From: Bacillota bacterium
GTDB taxonomy: Bacteria; Bacillota; Clostridia; Acetivibrionales; Acetivibrionaceae
Direction of reading: 5' to 3'
DNA: 64,000 nucleotides
NCBI GenBank assembly: GCA_023398495.1
Contig: JAEWSG010000118.1
Location: 1-64,000 of the forward strand
The notes below the pieces were generated by a model. The model saw only the letters and a list, made by a program, of their open reading frames with translations, did no database searches and was not told the origin of the DNA. Positions 8,891 to 17,160 of this stretch are shown here, piece after piece. Every line of letters starts with the position of its first letter. The stretch's first letter is position 1. Both the position numbers and the translations under genes were made by a program.

Positions 8891-10129
8891 TCAACTTGCC
8901 TTTGCTTTAGATTTAGAATATACATCAAATGCTACAGCGAAAAGCAATACCAATCCTTTAACAATTGACTGCCAGAATGTGCTTATTCCCATAATTGACA
9001 TACCATTATTAAGAATCCCCATAATGAATCCGCCTATAATTGCACCAATTATCGTTCCAACTCCACCTGTTGCAGACGCTCCTCCTATGAAGCAGGCTGC
9101 AATGGCATCCAGCTCAAATCCTTCTCCAGCAGTAGGCGATGCAGAGTTTAGCCTGCCGGCAAATACTATACCGGCAACTGCTGCCAATAAACCCATATTA
9201 GCATATACCCAAAAAAGTACTTTTTTGGTTTTTATACCTGACAATTCAGCGGCTTTTGCATTTCCTCCCAATGCATAGATATGTCTTCCGGCAATAGTCT
9301 TATTTGTTATAAAGGAATAGAAAACTATCAGGAACACCAGCAATATAATTACATATGGCAATCCATTAGCCAATGCAAGCCAAACTGCAAAAAGATTTAT
9401 AACAGCTGTTATAGCTACTAGCTTTATAATAAAAAATTGTATTGAATTCACATCAAAACCATGCTTAACTTTTTTGTTCCTGTTCATAAGTTCCATTAAT
9501 ATATAAACAACCGAACAAACAACTCCTATTATAACTGTTGTTAAATGCAATCCATCCCCCGAACCGAAAAAGTCAGGGATAACGCCCGACGCAATCGTAA
9601 CATATAGTTGGGGCAAAAGAATAGTCTTACCATTGAGAATAATGTTATTGATACCCCTGAAAATGAGCATACCTGCGAGAGTTACAATAAACGACGGAAT
9701 TTTAACATAGGCAATCCAGAACCCTTGCCACATACCTGCCAATAGCCCAAGAGCCAGTGCAAGCACTATAGAAGGCACCACAGGAATATGAAGGGTAACA
9801 CTAAAAAGTGCAGAGGATGCACTTACAAGTGCTACAATTGATCCAACCGAGAGGTCGATATTGCCTCCTGTCAGAATACAAAGTACCATCCCCACAGCAA
9901 GTATTAAAATGTAACTATTCTGAAGAATTAACCTGAATACATTGATAGGCTGCAACAACACACCCTCAGTTAATATCTGAAATACTATCATAATAACTAC
10001 TAATGCAAAAAGCATTGCATACTGTCTCATATTATGCCTTAGTGCATCTGTAGTTTTTCCCATAGAGTTTTTCGCCTTCTTAAAAATAAAATTCAAAAAA
10101 CTTTTTGGCATTTCAACGATTTTTATCAT
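8891..10129 (-). CDS. monosaccharide ABC transporter permease (MmsB/GguB-like)
   Basis: The protein has 412 aa, with about ten hydrophobic segments and the BPD_transp_2 family signatures: GGNIDLSVGSIVAL in the middle (about 94-107), ALGGNAKAAELSGIKT (about 294-309), and GGVGTIIGAIIGGF near the C-terminus. It is the membrane channel of a ribose/xylose/galactose-type sugar importer. ATG at 10129 is chosen because AAAGGAA sits seven bases upstream. It lies 36 bases after the ATPase gene, in one operon with it and with the binding protein at 12043-13125. Confidence 0.9.
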   Translation of the reverse strand: MIKIVEMPKSFLNFIFKKAKNSMGKTTDALRHNMRQYAMLFALVVIMIVFQILTEGVLLQPINVFRLILQNSYILILAVGMVLCILTGGNIDLSVGSIVALVSASSALFSVTLHIPVVPSIVLALALGLLAGMWQGFWIAYVKIPSFIVTLAGMLIFRGINNIILNGKTILLPQLYVTIASGVIPDFFGSGDGLHLTTVIIGVVCSVVYILMELMNRNKKVKHGFDVNSIQFFIIKLVAITAVINLFAVWLALANGLPYVIILLVFLIVFYSFITNKTIAGRHIYALGGNAKAAELSGIKTKKVLFWVYANMGLLAAVAGIVFAGRLNSASPTAGEGFELDAIAACFIGGASATGGVGTIIGAIIGGFIMGILNNGMSIMGISTFWQSIVKGLVLLFAVAFDVYSKSKAKAS

Positions 10130-10165
10130 ACTGATATTCCTTTCCATCTATACACACTTTTTTAT

Positions 10166-11707
10166 TTAAATGTATTGTAAATCATTATCAAGTATGCACT
10201 TCATAATGCTTTCCTGACATGCTTCTTCTTTATCCATCTCGCCGACAAACCTGCCTTCATTCATTATATATATCCTGTCACAAATTCCAAGGATTTCAGG
10301 CAGTTCGGAGGATATAACAACTATGCACTTTCCCTGCTCTGCCAGTTGATTGATGATAGTATAGATTTCGTACTTTGCTCCAACGTCAATACCCCGTGTA
10401 GGCTCATCCAGGAACAGCACATCAGGTTCTGAAAAAATCCATTTGCTCAAAACCACTTTTTGCTGATTGCCACCGGATAAATTGCCTGTTTTCTGGAAAA
10501 TTCCCGAGGATTTTATATTCAGCTTTTTTCTGTACTCCTCAGCTACACGAGTTTCCCTGTTTTCATCCAGTACATTATTTTTACTGACTTTATCAAGCCT
10601 TGCCAGTGTTATATTCTTGCGAATATCATCAATCAGAACCAATCCGGCTGTTTTTCTGTCTTCAGTTACATAAGCCAGACCTTCCTTAATAGCTTCACTT
10701 ACATTCTCAGGTTTTATTTCCACACCGTCTTTAATAATTTTCCCACTGATTTTTTTACCATAAGCTTTACCGAAGATACTCATAAAAAGTTCAGTCCTGC
10801 CGGCACCCATTAATCCTGCAATCCCCACAACCTCACCTTTTCTTATGTGAAAGTTTACATTCTTTATCTTTATACGTTCTTCGTCCAACGGGTCATATAC
10901 CACCCAGTCTTTAACCTCAAACCCGATATCTCCAATCTTAGGGGTTCTTGTCGGGAAACGGTTAACCAACTCTCTTCCGACCATTCCCTTTATGATACGG
11001 TTTTCTGAAATATCATCCTCACCTTTTGTCAGGGTTTCAATTACTTTACCATCCCTTATAACAGTAATCTGGTCAGATATTCTGGTAACTTCCTGCAATT
11101 TGTGAGATATAATAATACATGATAGACCGTGGCTACTGTTCAGTTCCAATAATAGATTCAGTAAATTATCTGAATCTTCTTCATTTAATGCTGCGGTGGG
11201 TTCATCAAGAATAAGAAGTTTTACATCTTTGGAAAGTGCCTTGGCTATCTCAACAAGCTGCTGCTTTCCAACACCAAGGTCTTTTATAAGGGTGTCGTAT
11301 TTTTCCTTTAAACCTACTTTTTCCATCAACTGCTTTGCTTTCTGATTTGTAACATCCCAGTTTATAATTCCGTTTTTTGCTCTTTCATTTCCAAGATAAA
11401 TATTCTCTGCAATAGTCATATAGGGACTCAAAGCTAATTCCTGATGAATAATTACGATACCGGCCTTTTCACTTTCCCTTATATCTTTGAATTCGCACTT
11501 TTTCCCATCAAAATATATATCACCCAAATATGTCCTATAAGGGTAGATGCCACTTAAAACTTTCATAAGAGTGGATTTGCCTGCTCCATTTTCTCCAACA
11601 AGTGCATGTATCTGTCCCTGTTTTACTTTCAAATTTACATTATCGAGAGCCTTCACTCCTGGAAATGTTTTAGTTATGTTTTTCATTTCAAGAATGTATT
11701 CTGACAT
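10166..11707 (-). CDS. sugar ABC transporter ATPase with two nucleotide-binding domains (MmsA/GguA-like)
   Basis: The protein has 513 aa. The first half has the Walker A motif GENGAGKST, a degenerate LGVGKQQLVEIAKALS signature and Walker B LLILDEPTAAL. The second half has a degenerate Walker A (GLMGAGRTE), signature LSGGNQQKVVLSKW and Walker B VLFLDEPTRGID. This duplicated layout is typical of XylG, MglA and RbsA. ATG at 11707 is preferred over 11713 because AGGAG lies seven bases upstream. It hydrolyses ATP to power import through the permease at 8891-10129. Confidence 0.93.
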   Translation of the reverse strand: MSEYILEMKNITKTFPGVKALDNVNLKVKQGQIHALVGENGAGKSTLMKVLSGIYPYRTYLGDIYFDGKKCEFKDIRESEKAGIVIIHQELALSPYMTIAENIYLGNERAKNGIINWDVTNQKAKQLMEKVGLKEKYDTLIKDLGVGKQQLVEIAKALSKDVKLLILDEPTAALNEEDSDNLLNLLLELNSSHGLSCIIISHKLQEVTRISDQITVIRDGKVIETLTKGEDDISENRIIKGMVGRELVNRFPTRTPKIGDIGFEVKDWVVYDPLDEERIKIKNVNFHIRKGEVVGIAGLMGAGRTELFMSIFGKAYGKKISGKIIKDGVEIKPENVSEAIKEGLAYVTEDRKTAGLVLIDDIRKNITLARLDKVSKNNVLDENRETRVAEEYRKKLNIKSSGIFQKTGNLSGGNQQKVVLSKWIFSEPDVLFLDEPTRGIDVGAKYEIYTIINQLAEQGKCIVVISSELPEILGICDRIYIMNEGRFVGEMDKEEACQESIMKCILDNDLQYI

Positions 11708-11799
11708 ATTCATGCTCCTAAAATAAGACTGTTAAGGACGTATAAAGTCCTTATTTCTACTTTCAGACCCTTCTAGTGCTTTTTAAACATAATTTATTT

Positions 11800-11904
11800 C
11801 TATATAAATCACGAAAATGATTGTACATTGGAAAATTTGTTTTTCGCGATGTTGTATTAAGGAAATTGAAGTGCAATGTAAAATCTTTATCGCATTCAAT
11901 ATAG
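11800..11904 (+). repeat. family A interspersed repeat, copy 1 (about 105 bp)
   Basis: It starts CTATATAAATCACGAAAATGAT and ends TATCGCATTCAATATAG. The ends form an imperfect inverted repeat (CTATAT at both termini). Copies at 44327, 48834, 56162, 58652 and 60628 share this layout, including GGAAATTGAAGT in the middle. It does not encode a protein. Confidence 0.75.
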
Positions 11905-11937
11905 AAATGAATTATGCAAAATGCACACCCTATGTTT

Positions 11938-11987
11938 TTGCTGATTAACAAAATTAAATTCTAGAATTTTATTTTGTTAATCAGCAA
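11938..11987. repeat. 50-base near-perfect palindrome
   Basis: TTGCTGATTAACAAAAT at 11938-11954 is exactly complementary to 11971-11987. The 16-base centre contains the palindrome AAATTCTAGAATTT. Only one base pair breaks the symmetry. It may be a hairpin in the operon mRNA or a binding site for a dimeric protein. Confidence 0.65.
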
Positions 11988-11991
11988 TAGA

Positions 11992-12033
11992 AGTATATTA
12001 TGATGAGGACTTTAGTCCTCATCATAATATACA
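11992..12033 (-). terminator. strong hairpin downstream of the sugar-binding protein gene
   Basis: GTATATTATGATGAGGAC pairs with GTCCTCATCATAATATAC around a four-base loop (TTTA). It is nine bases after the stop of the binding-protein gene. It could be an intrinsic terminator, a partial terminator or an mRNA-stabilising stem; the binding protein would be made in excess over the ATPase and permease. Confidence 0.7.
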
Positions 12034-12042
12034 CTTTATTTT

Positions 12043-13125
12043 TTACTTCAATTGATCCTCAGTGTAATACTCTGAATCAATTAATAACTCTTTGTAATTA
12101 TTTGCATCCGCAAAAACAGGCTCTAATAAGTAAGAAGGAACAATCTTTACGCCGTTATTATAGGTTTTAGTGTCGTTAATCGGTGGTTCCTGATTCTTCA
12201 TTATAGCTTCAACCATTTCAACAACCTTTGTAGCTAAAGCTCTGGTATCTTTAAATACCGACATGGACTGTTCACCTGCAATTAACATTTTCACACTTGT
12301 AGTATCGCAATCCTGACCTGTGATTACTGGGAAAGGTTTGCTTGAAGAGCCATATCCTGCTGCTTTTAATGAAGCAACTATTCCCTGTGCAAGGCTATCA
12401 TTTGGTGAAAGAACTACGTCAACATTTTCAGTGGAATAATTTCCAGATAGGAGATTGTCCATTCTTGCCTGTGCACCTTCAGACTTCCATCCTTCGATAG
12501 CAATCTTGTCCATATCCACCTGTCCAGACTTGATTTTAAGCACTCCGCTATCGATGTAAGGTTTTAATGTGTCCATAGCACCACCATTGAAGAAATATGC
12601 ATTGTTATCATCAGGTGATCCTCCGAAAACCTCCATGTTAAATGGTCCTTTTTCTCCCTGGTCAAGCTTTAATTTTTTAATTATGTATTCTCCCTGAATT
12701 ACCCCAACCTTGTAATTATCAAAGGTAGCATAGAAGTCTACGTTCCCAGAACCTTTAATTAAGCGGTCGTAAGCAATAACTTTTATATTTTCCTTTGCAG
12801 CAGATTCCAGAACGCCTTTTAATGCTTCACCATCGATAGAAGCAATTACAAGCACTTTACATTTCTTTGTAATCATGTTTTCGATCTGTGAAACCTGTTT
12901 TTCAACAGAGTCTTCAGCATATTGGAGGTCTACTTTATAGCCAGCTGCTTCAAGTGATTTTTTCATATTTCCGCCATCCTGATTCCATCGCTGCAACGAC
13001 TTTGTAGGCATAGCAACCCCTATCAAATCTTTTCCTGAAGCTGTATTATTTTTACACCCTGTTGACATTACAACTATTGATAACAGCAGCACTGCTGCCA
13101 ATAGTATTGATAAATACCTTTTCAT
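12043..13125 (-). CDS. ChvE-type monosaccharide-binding lipoprotein
   Basis: The protein has 360 aa. The signal peptide ends in a lipobox-like STGC (about residue 24). The body is a type I periplasmic binding protein of the ChvE/multiple-monosaccharide class, with GVAMPTKSLQRW at the start, IAYDRLI, a long loop GSPDDNNA and VLSPNDSLAQGIV. ATG at 13125 is chosen because AGGGGG lies seven bases before it. It captures sugar at the cell surface and feeds the permease and ATPase downstream. Probable ligands are galactose, glucose, arabinose or xylose. It is the first gene of the importer operon. Confidence 0.92.
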   Translation of the reverse strand: MKRYLSILLAAVLLLSIVVMSTGCKNNTASGKDLIGVAMPTKSLQRWNQDGGNMKKSLEAAGYKVDLQYAEDSVEKQVSQIENMITKKCKVLVIASIDGEALKGVLESAAKENIKVIAYDRLIKGSGNVDFYATFDNYKVGVIQGEYIIKKLKLDQGEKGPFNMEVFGGSPDDNNAYFFNGGAMDTLKPYIDSGVLKIKSGQVDMDKIAIEGWKSEGAQARMDNLLSGNYSTENVDVVLSPNDSLAQGIVASLKAAGYGSSSKPFPVITGQDCDTTSVKMLIAGEQSMSVFKDTRALATKVVEMVEAIMKNQEPPINDTKTYNNGVKIVPSYLLEPVFADANNYKELLIDSEYYTEDQLK

Positions 13126-13516
13126 TAAAAAGCCCCCTTTTAAAAATGTTATCAGCATTTTATTTCAGAATGCCGTACAATAACAATAATAAAAGATTAC
13201 CTGCTTTTTTTCTCTGGACTATATTAGGAATTTCTGTACATTTTTACTTTATCTTTGAGAAAAGTTTTAGTATAGCATATATTTAAAGATAAAAATAAGC
13301 TTGTTTTCTGCTTTCTTCCAAAACTCAAGTTATATTTCCGTACTGAAGGTTCTCGATTTTATTGGAACCCCAAAGATGATAATTGAACAACAGGTATACT
13401 TGCATAAAAAAATAATAAGCTCTCAAAAATAAAGAGAACTGCCTCCTGTAAATAGGATTCAATTCTCTTATTTTTCACTATCACCTTAATATAATTATTT
13501 AGGTCTTTTTAACTCA
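13126..13516. other. intergenic region upstream of the sugar importer operon
   Basis: The region contains no supported gene. It has a terminator for the small gene at 13517 and presumably the promoter of the importer operon, which I could not place with confidence. A YesN binding site would be expected here but no direct repeat stood out. Confidence 0.5.
13425..13475 (-). terminator. rho-independent terminator downstream of the DUF1540 gene
   Basis: AAAAATAAAGAGAA at 13425-13438 pairs, with one bulge, with AATTCTCTTATTTTT at 13461-13475. Both strands end in a run of T after the stem. It serves the minus-strand gene ending at 13517. Confidence 0.7.
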
Positions 13517-13690
13517 TCATTTGCCTACAGGAATGAAAGTTGCACAATCAGTTTCCTGGCTATTTGTGGCATTCCTTGGCTGTACCTCTATTTTTTCTGC
13601 TGAGCAGTGGTCCCCTGACATATAGTAACCACAAGTATTTACAGCGCACTTTATTCCTGGATTAGGGCGTTCCATTTTATTTACACTCAT
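13517..13690 (-). CDS. DUF1540 small cysteine-containing protein
   Basis: The protein has 57 aa. The pattern is IKCAVNTCGYYMSGDHCSA, then a spacer and TDCATF, giving the four-Cys arrangement of DUF1540, common in spore-forming Clostridia. The four Cys probably bind a metal. ATG at 13690 has GGAGG seven bases upstream; an earlier TTG in frame is inside the ribosome binding site region. It ends at a terminator and stands alone. Confidence 0.85.
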   Translation of the reverse strand: MSVNKMERPNPGIKCAVNTCGYYMSGDHCSAEKIEVQPRNATNSQETDCATFIPVGK

Positions 13691-13762
13691 TTTGGTTTCC
13701 TCCAAACAATTTTTTTCACTTAATATTGTTTGCCAAAAACAAAATGCTATTCATAAAACTAA

Positions 13763-14683
13763 TTATCTTTCAAATATCTTCAAAAGTCTCAGGTAATGGT
13801 TGGCCTCACGCAATGTATGGTCACCCAATAATGGAATAATAATTGATTTAATCTTACATTCAATCAGCCCTTGTGTTCCTTGGGCTTTGAAATCCCTAAT
13901 TTCGGTAGTTGCTTTAAGGCTGTCATCTGTAACTTTTTCTACAGGTATGGTCTTATTCATCGCAGCCATTGCTTCTGCAGTCAATTGGTCAAACTCATTA
14001 CTAAAATTATTGGCTGTATTTATCAAATCATTCTCAGTAGGGTCAAGCAAGCCACGGATAAATTTTGAGTGTTCTGCCATGATTCTATTCCAGAACAACT
14101 CTTGTTCCAAGGCCTCTCTTTCTATATTTATGGTTTCCCTGTTCTGGAGCCTTTGAACCATTCGTAAATAAAACTTCGCTTCTCTCATAATATGGTCTAT
14201 CAATAATGGATAATTAACAGTAAACATCTTGCAGGATAAAACATTAGATAAGATTGTGGCTTTGAACTGTATTATCGCAGATATTAAACCCATTGCTCTC
14301 TGATTTATCAACACTACTCGCTGCTCAAGCATTGGATTTACTGCCATTAAGCCCCCACCCATCAATCCAGCTTCTGCCTGTGTTAATTCCGTTGGTATCC
14401 GTACCCCTGTAAAATACGATGAAGCCATTTCTGCTCTAAGAGTATACTGGGTTATTACCTCGCCAGACTGAAGCACTCTTAGACTTACAACACCATTTGA
14501 AAGTGATACGACTTCTGCCAAAAGTCTGTCAAACTCTCTTCGAAATTCGTCTGCACGCTGTGTAAAGCTAGTATCTTTAGGTGTAAATCCAGCTTCAAGG
14601 AAAAATGAGTGTTCTTTCATTATTCTTGCAAAAAATAGATGTATCTCAAGTGACTGCCGCACAAAATCCGAGATTGAAAGCAT
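13763..14683 (-). CDS. DUF2935 repeat protein
   Basis: The protein has 306 aa with two similar halves of about 140 residues. Each half has an E-x-x-x-x-R/N-x-x-x-EH block (SLEIHLFFARIMKEHSFFLE in the first; EQELFWNRIMAEHSKF in the second) and a C-terminal LxDHxxREAxxYLRxLxxF block. This is the DUF2935 family, helical bundles with conserved His and Glu that may bind metal, related to ferritin-like folds. It is widespread in Bacilli and Clostridia and often sporulation-linked. No neighbouring gene indicates its job. Confidence 0.85.
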   Translation of the reverse strand: MLSISDFVRQSLEIHLFFARIMKEHSFFLEAGFTPKDTSFTQRADEFRREFDRLLAEVVSLSNGVVSLRVLQSGEVITQYTLRAEMASSYFTGVRIPTELTQAEAGLMGGGLMAVNPMLEQRVVLINQRAMGLISAIIQFKATILSNVLSCKMFTVNYPLLIDHIMREAKFYLRMVQRLQNRETINIEREALEQELFWNRIMAEHSKFIRGLLDPTENDLINTANNFSNEFDQLTAEAMAAMNKTIPVEKVTDDSLKATTEIRDFKAQGTQGLIECKIKSIIIPLLGDHTLREANHYLRLLKIFER

Positions 14684-14794
14684 AGCATATTCCTCCCCAA
14701 GAAAATATCATATTATGCTACATAATATGTTCATGTTACATAATATGCTACACTTCTACTCCAGGTTAATGATTGTTGTCCTTAAATTGCCATA

Positions 14795-15223
14795 CTATTT
14801 TCCATCTTGAGTTTCATACGGCCAGTCATTAATTCCGCCAAGGTTATACACATTTGTATAGCCCATTTTTATTAAAGCCTCAGAGGCAGTAACACTTCGT
14901 CTTCCGCTTCTGCAATAAACAAATATTACTGCATTCTTATCTGTAAGCTTTGAAGGAGCCTCTTTTTCAATAACATCAACTGGAATTAGCAGGCTGTTAG
15001 GAATATGCTTTTCAGCGTATTCTTCCTGTGTCCTCACATCAAGCAATACTATTCCCTTCTCGCTGTCCAACCGTGCTTTTGCTTCCTTTGGTGATATGTT
15101 TTTGTAGGTCGAAGTTTTTATCTCAGCATTTGATCCGGTATCCTTAATTTTTGTCGTAGTACTGCTGCATCCTGTAAATATCGAAGCTATAACAATTACC
15201 ATTACAACGATAAACAATTTCAT
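14795..15223 (-). CDS. rhodanese-domain lipoprotein
   Basis: The protein has 142 aa. The N-terminus is MKLFIVVMVIVIASIFTGC, a lipoprotein signal with a lipobox Cys. The mature part is a single rhodanese domain with LLDVRTQEEYAEKHIPNS and the active-site loop VYCRSGRRS, where the Cys would carry a persulfide. It is probably anchored outside the membrane. The start at 15223 is chosen because it is the Met right before the signal peptide. It may transfer sulfur or act in redox metabolism. Confidence 0.88.
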   Translation of the reverse strand: MKLFIVVMVIVIASIFTGCSSTTTKIKDTGSNAEIKTSTYKNISPKEAKARLDSEKGIVLLDVRTQEEYAEKHIPNSLLIPVDVIEKEAPSKLTDKNAVIFVYCRSGRRSVTASEALIKMGYTNVYNLGGINDWPYETQDGK

Positions 15224-15430
15224 TATATTATACCCCATTCCTTTTAGATAGATTATACCATGTTTCATGAATATAACTCCAAGGCAATAAATTCCCCACA
15301 TATCCACATATATCCATATATTATTATGTATTGATTTACTGTATGAAATATTATATAATTGTTTTATATTTAAATAAGTAATGTCCTTTTAGTAGTGAGA
15401 AATTTGGCACATAAAAGGAGGGTAAGTGAT

Positions 15431-15478
15431 GTATTAAAGTAGTATTGTATTAAAGTAATGTTGTATTTAAATAATGAA
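15431..15478 (+). repeat. three 16-base tandem repeats
   Basis: GTATTAAAGTAGTATT, GTATTAAAGTAATGTT and GTATTTAAATAATGAA follow directly one after another. They lie just after an unused ribosome binding site. Function unknown. Confidence 0.55.
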
Positions 15479-15825
15479 ATATTTTAGGCAAGTGTTATTT
15501 TTATGTTTTTCACATTAAATACGCACGGTCTCGTAGTATAAACTTTTAAGAACTTTATCCCTTTCTAATTCACTTAAGTCAGAAAGAAATGTTTTCTATG
15601 TTTTTAATCCATTATAGTAATTGTTTGAAAGCTACGTAACATAATTCATCTTCACATTGGAGATGTCAATTCTTTCGTTCTCAAAATTATTTGTAAGAGG
15701 TTAATTTCTTGGAGTACTGGACTTTTATTCATTTTCATCATATTAGCATGTTGTTTATAGGCAGAGACCAGACATGAGAGTTTTTTTCGTGTGGACATTT
15801 TCAATAAAAAAGAAGAGGAATATCC

Positions 15826-15945
15826 TATGAAGGTTTTGAGGAATATGTAAAACGTGTCCATATGAAGGGATGGAATTTTGACTTCAATGTTAACTCTACA
15901 TGCTTGTCAAATATAGAATTTACAGCTGAGGACATAAGAAAATAA
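15826..15945 (+). pseudogene. coding remnant, C-terminal fragment of an unknown protein
   Basis: An open frame of about 40 codons, with no start codon, reads YEGFEEYVKRVHMKGWNFD and ends in ...TAEDIRK and a stop. It has the composition of a real protein and ends 48 bases before the prenyltransferase start. No matching upstream part was found. It may be a leftover of a gene from the same cluster. The family is not recognised. Confidence 0.35.
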
Positions 15946-15993
15946 TAATATAAATAAAAAATTATGTAAAAATTTATTTTAGGGGGAGTATTT

Positions 15994-17136
15994 ATGAGTA
16001 ATCAATTAGGTGAAATCGTATGGCCTAAAAAAATGGAGGAGTATTTTGATTCGTTAACCAAAACTATCCCTTCAGGGTTAAGGAAAAGATTTGTTAGGTA
16101 TGTTAACGAAAACGCTCGTGCTAGAGGTGCTACTGAGATAACTGAGAAAGATATTTTACCGGTAATTTTAAGAAATACGCCTTTATTCATTAGGGAAAAA
16201 ATTATTAAAATACCAAAGGATATTGTTGTAGACTTAAGTCCACTTAATAAAACGGACTTAAGTTTAATGTCTGCTGATATTGAAAAAGCAGCTAAAATTG
16301 CTGAAGTTAGTTATGATAAAAATGTAGTTGATAAACTTTTAAAGATTTATGAGGAACAATTTTCAAACCCTCAAGTTTCAATATCTTTTAGAACTACTAC
16401 TAAAGCAGTTGAAAAAAGAAGTTTGGATGTTCGCTACGTAGATGTATGGACTTCTCATGACCCGTACTCAATGGCAATTGAGAATGGTCTGTTAGTAAAA
16501 ACAGGACACCCTGTGAATGATTTATTCCATGAAATCCAATCAAATTTCCCCATAATGGGGTATGGTGTTGATTTTGGAGCATCCAAAGGCTTTTCAAAGA
16601 TCTGGATGCGTATTCCAACTCACATGCCTGTACCTATTGAAAAATTGCACTTAATATCTTCATTTCCGGCTAGCATAAAAAATTACACTAGTTTATTATT
16701 AAAGTATTCAATGGATAGAATTATTATGGTAGGTATTGATTACATTAACAAGTCTACAAACATATACTTTGTAAAAAGTAATTTCGGTAAGCTTTCGACT
16801 GAAATTGTTACAGGAATTATTAATGAATTAGGTTTCACACTCCCAACTAATGACTTAATCGAGGAATGCACCAACGCCGTATTTTTCTATTGCACATTCT
16901 CTTGGGATACACCAATAATTGAAAGGCTAAGCTTTCAATGTATTGCACATGATCCAAGTACAGTACCTGTTCACTTACATCCATTTCTTAAAGAATATAT
17001 ATTGAACGCACCCATTTTAGGTGAGAAGCGAAAATTTATGTATACCGTAGCATTATCACCAAAAGGAAACTATATAAAAATCGAAAATGATTATTCCTGT
17101 GGAGCAATGGTAGATTCAATTGAAGAATGTTACTGA
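15994..17136 (+). CDS. ABBA-fold aromatic prenyltransferase (CloQ/NphB type) with PCP_red-like N-terminus
   Basis: The protein has 380 aa. From about residue 90 it follows the CloQ/NphB family: a helix, then a beta strand with SISFRTTTKAVEKRSLDVRY; VDFGASKGFSKIWMRIP; IMVGIDYINKSTNIYF; TFSWDTPIIERLSF; and YIKIENDYSCGAM at the end. Such enzymes attach dimethylallyl or longer prenyl groups to aromatic rings. Residues 8-55 (W-x-x-x-M-E-E-Y-F, PSGLRKRFVRYV, ARARGATEIT) resemble the small PCP_red domain seen at the end of protochlorophyllide reductase subunits. That pairing is unusual. ATG at 15994 has GGGGAG upstream. The IPP isomerase 24 bases downstream would supply dimethylallyl diphosphate. 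The acceptor is unknown. Confidence 0.82.
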   Translation: MSNQLGEIVWPKKMEEYFDSLTKTIPSGLRKRFVRYVNENARARGATEITEKDILPVILRNTPLFIREKIIKIPKDIVVDLSPLNKTDLSLMSADIEKAAKIAEVSYDKNVVDKLLKIYEEQFSNPQVSISFRTTTKAVEKRSLDVRYVDVWTSHDPYSMAIENGLLVKTGHPVNDLFHEIQSNFPIMGYGVDFGASKGFSKIWMRIPTHMPVPIEKLHLISSFPASIKNYTSLLLKYSMDRIIMVGIDYINKSTNIYFVKSNFGKLSTEIVTGIINELGFTLPTNDLIEECTNAVFFYCTFSWDTPIIERLSFQCIAHDPSTVPVHLHPFLKEYILNAPILGEKRKFMYTVALSPKGNYIKIENDYSCGAMVDSIEECY

Positions 17137-17160
17137 TAAAAATAAATAATATTAGGGAGA

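Larger units (their letters stand above)
11708..12042. other. intergenic spacer between binding protein and ATPase genes
   Basis: This spacer inside the importer operon holds a 14-base fragment resembling the start of repeat B (11773-11786), a family A repeat (11800-11904), a 50-base near-perfect palindrome (11938-11987) and a strong hairpin (11992-12033). A 62-codon minus-strand ORF here lies within the repeat and is not a gene. Two hairpins right after the binding-protein gene may stabilise its message or partly terminate it, giving more binding protein than transporter. Confidence 0.65.
15224..15993. other. long noncoding stretch before the prenyltransferase
   Basis: This region of about 770 bases has no intact gene. 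It holds a ribosome binding site AAAGGAGGG followed by ATG TAT TAA, three 16-base tandem repeats (15431-15478), and a coding remnant at 15826-15945. The promoter of the prenyltransferase must lie here, but I could not place it. The mix suggests decayed genes. Confidence 0.5.

Noticed and set aside
11763..11951. 62-codon minus-strand ORF between the ATPase and binding-protein genes
   Set aside because: It lies within the family A repeat, has no ribosome binding site, and its peptide recurs in the false 5' extension of coaBC.
15652..15861. 69-codon minus-strand ORF
   Set aside because: No ribosome binding site, no family, and it overlaps a better coding remnant on the plus strand.
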